From positions 1 to 8,799 of the forward strand of contig CAJXPP010000076.1 in NCBI GenBank assembly GCA_913058195.1: a stretch of 8,799 bases of DNA. Direction: 5' to 3'. Source of the stretch: an uncultured Gammaproteobacteria bacterium. GTDB lineage: Bacteria; Pseudomonadota; Gammaproteobacteria; Nitrosococcales; Methylophagaceae. Below are positions 5,489 through 8,799 of the stretch, one piece after another. The notes beneath the pieces were generated by a model. That model was not told where the DNA came from. It saw only the letters and a list, made by a program, of their open reading frames with translations, and did no database searches. The position numbers were made by a program, and so were the translations under genes. Within the stretch, counting starts at the first letter, position 1; each line of letters starts with the position of its first letter.

Positions 5489-7230
5489 TAAGGAATCAAA
5501 TAATCCTGCTCGTGCTTAGTACTCGTACTATCAGGTTCACTAGTTTTAGTTTCAAAGTTAATTAATTCAAAACTAAATTGAGAAAACACTTCATTTTCCC
5601 AGATAATTTCATGCAATATAAGCGTTAAGTCAATGCCCCGTCGCTGAGTATTAATGACATCACCAGGTCTAAACTTTGTAGTTGCTAGCAATACTGTAGC
5701 GCCACTTTGTCCTTCTTGAAGCCAGAGTGCTTTCCTTGTGTTTTTACTGTCATTACCCAAGCTCACATTTATGCAATCAACTTCTCCGCCTAAAAAATAC
5801 ACACCTAAATCAACTTTTTTGTTTTCTGTCGTTATCCAGCGCACAATACCTAGCGTCCATGTCTCGAGGTCACGGCCTAATATGAACAGTAGTTCTCCGA
5901 TAACTAAATCTGTTGCTTGTTCATTATCACAACGTAAACAGACCCCTGCCGCACTCTCATTTTCTATCTGGAAATAATAATGCCTTTCCTCAATGGACTT
6001 ATTGGATTCCTTTACACCAACCTTCTGTTCAGCATCTTGTTTAGGTGCTTCAATAGCATTATGGGAGAAAGCATCCCAATCTCCTTGCGTTGATTTTTCA
6101 TTCCAGTGATGATTAATCGTAAACTCATCAGATTCTATTTCTTGTATAGGCATATCAACATCATTTTTTAATGCCTCTACATGGCCTAGAAATGCTTCAA
6201 TATTTTTCAAGCCTATGACGACTTCTACCTGCTGCCCATCTGCAGGGATCCGTTCATCAATCCGTTTCATTGAACCATCTAATTTAGAAATAAGTTTTTT
6301 TAGCAGTTTTTTTGATATTCCTTCATCAACGTCGAGTATGGGTGCTTGCCCTGTATTCAACCACTTTGTTAGTTCATTAATGAATTCTGTTTTATCAATA
6401 GACCAATTGTCGGCATTATTATTTACAGTGTCAGAATAATTAGGTCCCAGATCAGATTCCCAATTAATAATATGTCTCTCTTTAGAACTGGAAATGTCAG
6501 TGGTTAATTTAATCGTATCGATTAGGGGAAGCATGCCTAGGTAAATCTGCTCAATTTCAGCACTTCTCAAACTCTGAGGGGATAATATAGTGAGTAATAA
6601 TATTCGTTTATAAATAATAGCAATAGTACATTTCATGCTTTGCTTAAAGGCAAAATCATCACTAGTTTGAATAGCGTCTAATTCTGCTTTTCTTGCAAAA
6701 CGATAGCTTGAATTCAAATCATGCCAAATAGAGCTAGGAACAACGCTATGCAACATATACACAAATGTAATTCTCTCACCTAAATAGTACATTACTCTTT
6801 CAGCCAAAAGTGCATAATGAGATCGGTTATAAAATCGTGGGTTTTTAATTGCTTTATTAAACAGTAGTCGTTGGTAGCCTAATGAAACTTCTCGAAGTAA
6901 TACATTGATCAGCCATTCCATTTCTTGGAATTCAAGTGATAAGTTAAGACCTTTTCCTTTCCGAAAGCGTTTAATTATTTCTCTGCAAATGTGGGCAATG
7001 ATTGGTCTCAACATTTCCAACATCTTGAATCGAATTTTATCAGTCAAGTCAACCTGATTCATTTCCTGAATATAAGACGGTATTTGATGTAGAAGCTGAT
7101 CAACATTTAACATTGGGCGCTCAGCCAACCAGCTCTCCAACGATTCCTGATTATCAGGTAAGTCAGAAGTAAATTGACCTGTTAAGGTCGCCAGCTTATA
7201 CCCAAGCTCAGTTTGCCCATTGACTGCCAT
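5488..7230 (-). CDS. uncharacterised 580-residue protein, helical N-terminus with beta-rich C-terminal domain
   Basis: I cannot assign a named family. It is a soluble protein with no signal peptide or membrane segment. Residues about 40-245 are predicted mostly helical, with conserved-looking stretches NVLLREVSLGYQRLL (109-123) and VVPSSIWHDLNSSY (163-176). Residues about 245-410 are polar and charged, including a Lys-rich helix, and look like a linker. Residues about 415-560 are beta-rich: CLRC (431-434), then WTLGIVRWITTENKKVDLGVYFLGGEV (split at 458-470 and 471-484). This pattern recalls PilZ-like barrels, but the c-di-GMP motifs RxxxR and D/NxSxxG are not seen, so c-di-GMP binding is not supported. 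The tail (about 561-580) is Ser/Thr/Glu-rich. ATG 7230 follows fccB by ten bases, and its AAAGGA site (7242-7237) overlaps the fccB stop, so translation is probably coupled. Confidence 0.8.
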   Translation of the reverse strand: MAVNGQTELGYKLATLTGQFTSDLPDNQESLESWLAERPMLNVDQLLHQIPSYIQEMNQVDLTDKIRFKMLEMLRPIIAHICREIIKRFRKGKGLNLSLEFQEMEWLINVLLREVSLGYQRLLFNKAIKNPRFYNRSHYALLAERVMYYLGERITFVYMLHSVVPSSIWHDLNSSYRFARKAELDAIQTSDDFAFKQSMKCTIAIIYKRILLLTILSPQSLRSAEIEQIYLGMLPLIDTIKLTTDISSSKERHIINWESDLGPNYSDTVNNNADNWSIDKTEFINELTKWLNTGQAPILDVDEGISKKLLKKLISKLDGSMKRIDERIPADGQQVEVVIGLKNIEAFLGHVEALKNDVDMPIQEIESDEFTINHHWNEKSTQGDWDAFSHNAIEAPKQDAEQKVGVKESNKSIEERHYYFQIENESAAGVCLRCDNEQATDLVIGELLFILGRDLETWTLGIVRWITTENKKVDLGVYFLGGEVDCINVSLGNDSKNTRKALWLQEGQSGATVLLATTKFRPGDVINTQRRGIDLTLILHEIIWENEVFSQFSFELINFETKTSEPDSTSTKHEQDYLIP

Positions 7231-7236
7231 TCTGCG

Positions 7237-7242
7237 TCCTTT
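7237..7242 (-). promoter_or_regulatory. ribosome binding site overlapping the fccB stop codon
   Basis: AAAGGA on the minus strand, six bases before ATG 7230, shares two bases with the fccB TAA (7243-7241). Ribosomes finishing fccB would uncover the start of the next gene, so the 580-residue protein is likely made together with FccB. Confidence 0.7.
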
Positions 7243-8503
7243 ACTTTAAGGTATCTGCCCAGATATTTTTAGCCCATGCATCAGCATAAGCACCTTCAAG
7301 TTCACTTGATTTTCCTGATACGCCACTTCCCGGCATAGTTTTCATTTGCTTTTCTTCTGCATTATAACGGTATACAGCTGCGACATGTACGGCTTCAGTA
7401 TCCGTCACAAAACTATAACAAGTATTATTAAAAACAGGCTCTTGTTCAGGTTGTTGATCAGCAAATAATGATGCTATAGCGGCCGCGCAGACTTTTGCTT
7501 GTGCATTAGCCATATGACCTGACTTCGGCAATTTAGCATGAATTGCATCACCAATAATGTGTACATTTGATTTAACCGTTGATTCATAAGTAAGAAAATC
7601 AACTTTACACCAGCGTTTATCAACATTAACTACGCCTGCCATTTCAGCCACTTTACCCGCTTTTTGGCTAGGAATAACATTGAGCACATCAGCCTGAAAC
7701 TGATCGAACTCTGTTTCAATCGTTAAGGTATTAATATCAATATTTTCAATTGTGCTATTTGGAATATAGTCAATTAGGCCAGCATAATGTTCTTTCCAAG
7801 CGGCTTTAAATAAGCCTTTTTTTGAGACCACATCTGCATTGGCATCAAGAATAATCAATTTAGCTGTTGGATTATGTTGTTTGAAAAAGTGAGCTATCTG
7901 ACAGGCTCGTTCATAAGGCCCAGGTGGACATTTAAAGGGTGTCGCTGGCACAGTCATAATCGCTGTTCCACCTTGCTTCATCGCCATTAATTGACTATGT
8001 AACAGCACTGTTTGCGGTCCAGCCTTCCATGCATGAGGAATTTTGTCTTGGTTTTCTAACTGTGGATAGTCATCATAAATAAAGTCAACACCAGGTGCTA
8101 AAATAAGGCGATCATAATTTAGTGTAGAGCCGTCATTTAAGGTAACCGTCTGCTTATCAGTATCAATCGAAACGGCTTCAGCTTGAACCGTATTTACACC
8201 ATGATTGTCAGATAAATCATGATAATCCGTAGTTAGTTGCTGTAGGGTTTTACTGCCACCAAGAACTAAGTTACTTTGTGGGCAAGATACAAATTGTGCA
8301 TTACGCTCGATCATGATTACTTCAGTATTGGGTGACCACATACTAAGATATTTTGCTGCTGTAGCACCGGCAAAACCACCACCAACAACGATGACTTGTT
8401 TACTGGATGCAGGCTTTTTATTTGCCAAAGCAATTTCAGGCAATATAGCGACCGCTCCTGCAGTAACTGCTGTCTTAATAAAACTTCTTCGTTTCAGTGT
8501 CAT
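7241..8503 (-). CDS. fccB: flavocytochrome c sulfide dehydrogenase, FAD subunit (FccB/SoxF type)
   Basis: A 420-residue periplasmic flavoprotein that oxidises sulfide to sulfur or polysulfide and normally passes electrons to a cytochrome c partner (FccA/SoxE). A Tat signal is visible: twin arginine RRSFIK (5-10), hydrophobic stretch, and likely cleavage after ALA at 27. The FAD-binding VVGGGFAGATAA follows at 39-50. Cys74 (SCPQSN) aligns with the cysteine that binds FAD covalently in Allochromatium vinosum FccB. Cys192 (FKCPPGPYERA) and Cys362 (NTCYSF) align with its redox disulfide Cys161/Cys337. IIGDAIH and KSGHMANAQ lie in the second FAD-contact region. All key residues are intact, so the enzyme looks active. 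It is separated from lipA by 26 bases and has a GGAG site seven bases before ATG 8503. No cytochrome subunit gene is adjacent on either side. Sulfide:quinone reductases lack the Tat signal and the covalent-FAD cysteine pattern. Confidence 0.93.
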   Translation of the reverse strand: MTLKRRSFIKTAVTAGAVAILPEIALANKKPASSKQVIVVGGGFAGATAAKYLSMWSPNTEVIMIERNAQFVSCPQSNLVLGGSKTLQQLTTDYHDLSDNHGVNTVQAEAVSIDTDKQTVTLNDGSTLNYDRLILAPGVDFIYDDYPQLENQDKIPHAWKAGPQTVLLHSQLMAMKQGGTAIMTVPATPFKCPPGPYERACQIAHFFKQHNPTAKLIILDANADVVSKKGLFKAAWKEHYAGLIDYIPNSTIENIDINTLTIETEFDQFQADVLNVIPSQKAGKVAEMAGVVNVDKRWCKVDFLTYESTVKSNVHIIGDAIHAKLPKSGHMANAQAKVCAAAIASLFADQQPEQEPVFNNTCYSFVTDTEAVHVAAVYRYNAEEKQMKTMPGSGVSGKSSELEGAYADAWAKNIWADTLK

Positions 8504-8529
8504 GTCGCTGCTCCAAAAGTACTAAACTA

Positions 8530-8799
8530 CTACGATACGTGTTCACCATCTGCTTGTAAATCAGCGTGATAGGATGAACGAACCATTGGGCCACTTGCTA
8601 CGTGTTCAAATCCCATTTGTTTAGCTATTTCAGCAAGTTGTTCAAACTCTGCCGGAGGTACAAACCGTTCTACTGCAAGATGATGTCTACTCGGTTGTAA
8701 ATATTGACCTAAGGTCAACATCCGACAGCCGTGATCACGTAAATCTTGCATTACCTGTTTTACTTCTTCTAGCGTTTCGCCTAAGCCTAGCATCATTCC
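8530..8799 (-). CDS. lipA: lipoyl synthase LipA, 3' part only
   Basis: The last 89 residues of lipoyl synthase; the 5' part lies beyond the window. LipA is a radical SAM enzyme that inserts two sulfur atoms into protein-bound octanoyl groups to make the lipoyl cofactor of the 2-oxoacid dehydrogenases and the glycine cleavage system. The visible part matches E. coli LipA closely: MMLGLGET, LTLGQYLQPSRHHLAVERF, and the C-terminal GPMVRSSYHADLQA. The serine in RSSYH is the one that ligates the auxiliary [4Fe-4S] cluster, so the C-terminus is functional. The radical SAM CxxxCxxC motif would lie upstream and cannot be checked here. It is the first visible gene of the minus-strand group, with fccB starting 26 bases after its TAG stop. 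Confidence 0.96.
   Translation of the reverse strand, partial: GMMLGLGETLEEVKQVMQDLRDHGCRMLTLGQYLQPSRHHLAVERFVPPAEFEQLAEIAKQMGFEHVASGPMVRSSYHADLQADGEHVS

Noticed and set aside
5738..5977. Open plus-strand frames inside the 580-residue gene (also 6215-6439)
   Set aside because: Both are antisense to a long continuous frame that has its own ribosome site. Their Ser/Pro/Thr-rich translations look like shadow sequence.
8313..8525. Plus-strand frame of 70 codons opposite the fccB start
   Set aside because: It is antisense to the Tat signal and FAD-binding region of FccB; its hydrophobic look comes from the complementary codons.

Overview
The window looks like the end of a draft contig from a low-to-medium GC gammaproteobacterium. 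The first 24 bases are sequencing-library adapter, not genome. The protein set (EF-P with its beta-lysylation enzymes, a SixA-type phosphatase, a short citrate synthase, a flavocytochrome c sulfide dehydrogenase flavoprotein, LipA) suggests a sulfide-oxidising or Thiotrichales/Methylophaga-like marine gammaproteobacterium. The lineage is inferred from gene content only; no rRNA or tRNA gene is present to fix it.

Layout. Bases 25-227 are non-coding leader. sixA (228-767, +) converges on the epmA gene and overlaps its stop by four bases. epmA and efp (764-2324, -) form a tight pair in which efp is first. epmB (2375-3382, +) is transcribed divergently from efp across a 50-base gap that appears to hold overlapping back-to-back promoters. 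So translation factor EF-P, the enzyme that makes (R)-beta-lysine (EpmB) and the enzyme that attaches it to Lys34 (EpmA) all lie in one 2.6 kb block. A 233-base gap (3383-3615) holds an imperfect palindrome and a strong bidirectional terminator.

The rest, 3616 to the end, reads entirely on the minus strand. In transcription order it is lipA (lipoyl synthase, only its 3' part in the window), fccB/soxF (Tat-exported FAD subunit of flavocytochrome c sulfide dehydrogenase), a 580-residue protein that I cannot name, gltA (citrate synthase, short form) and a small outer-membrane lipoprotein of unknown function. lipA, fccB and the 580-residue gene are separated by 26 and 10 bases and are probably one transcript. 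gltA has a 103-base leader with a candidate promoter and a palindrome of its own.

The parts most worth attention are: the apparently cytochrome-less fccB linked to lipA and to the unnamed 580-residue protein; the compact EF-P modification locus, whose epmB promoter predicts a nearly leaderless mRNA; and the adapter remnant at base 1. I found no CRISPR array, transposase, prophage or obvious defence system.
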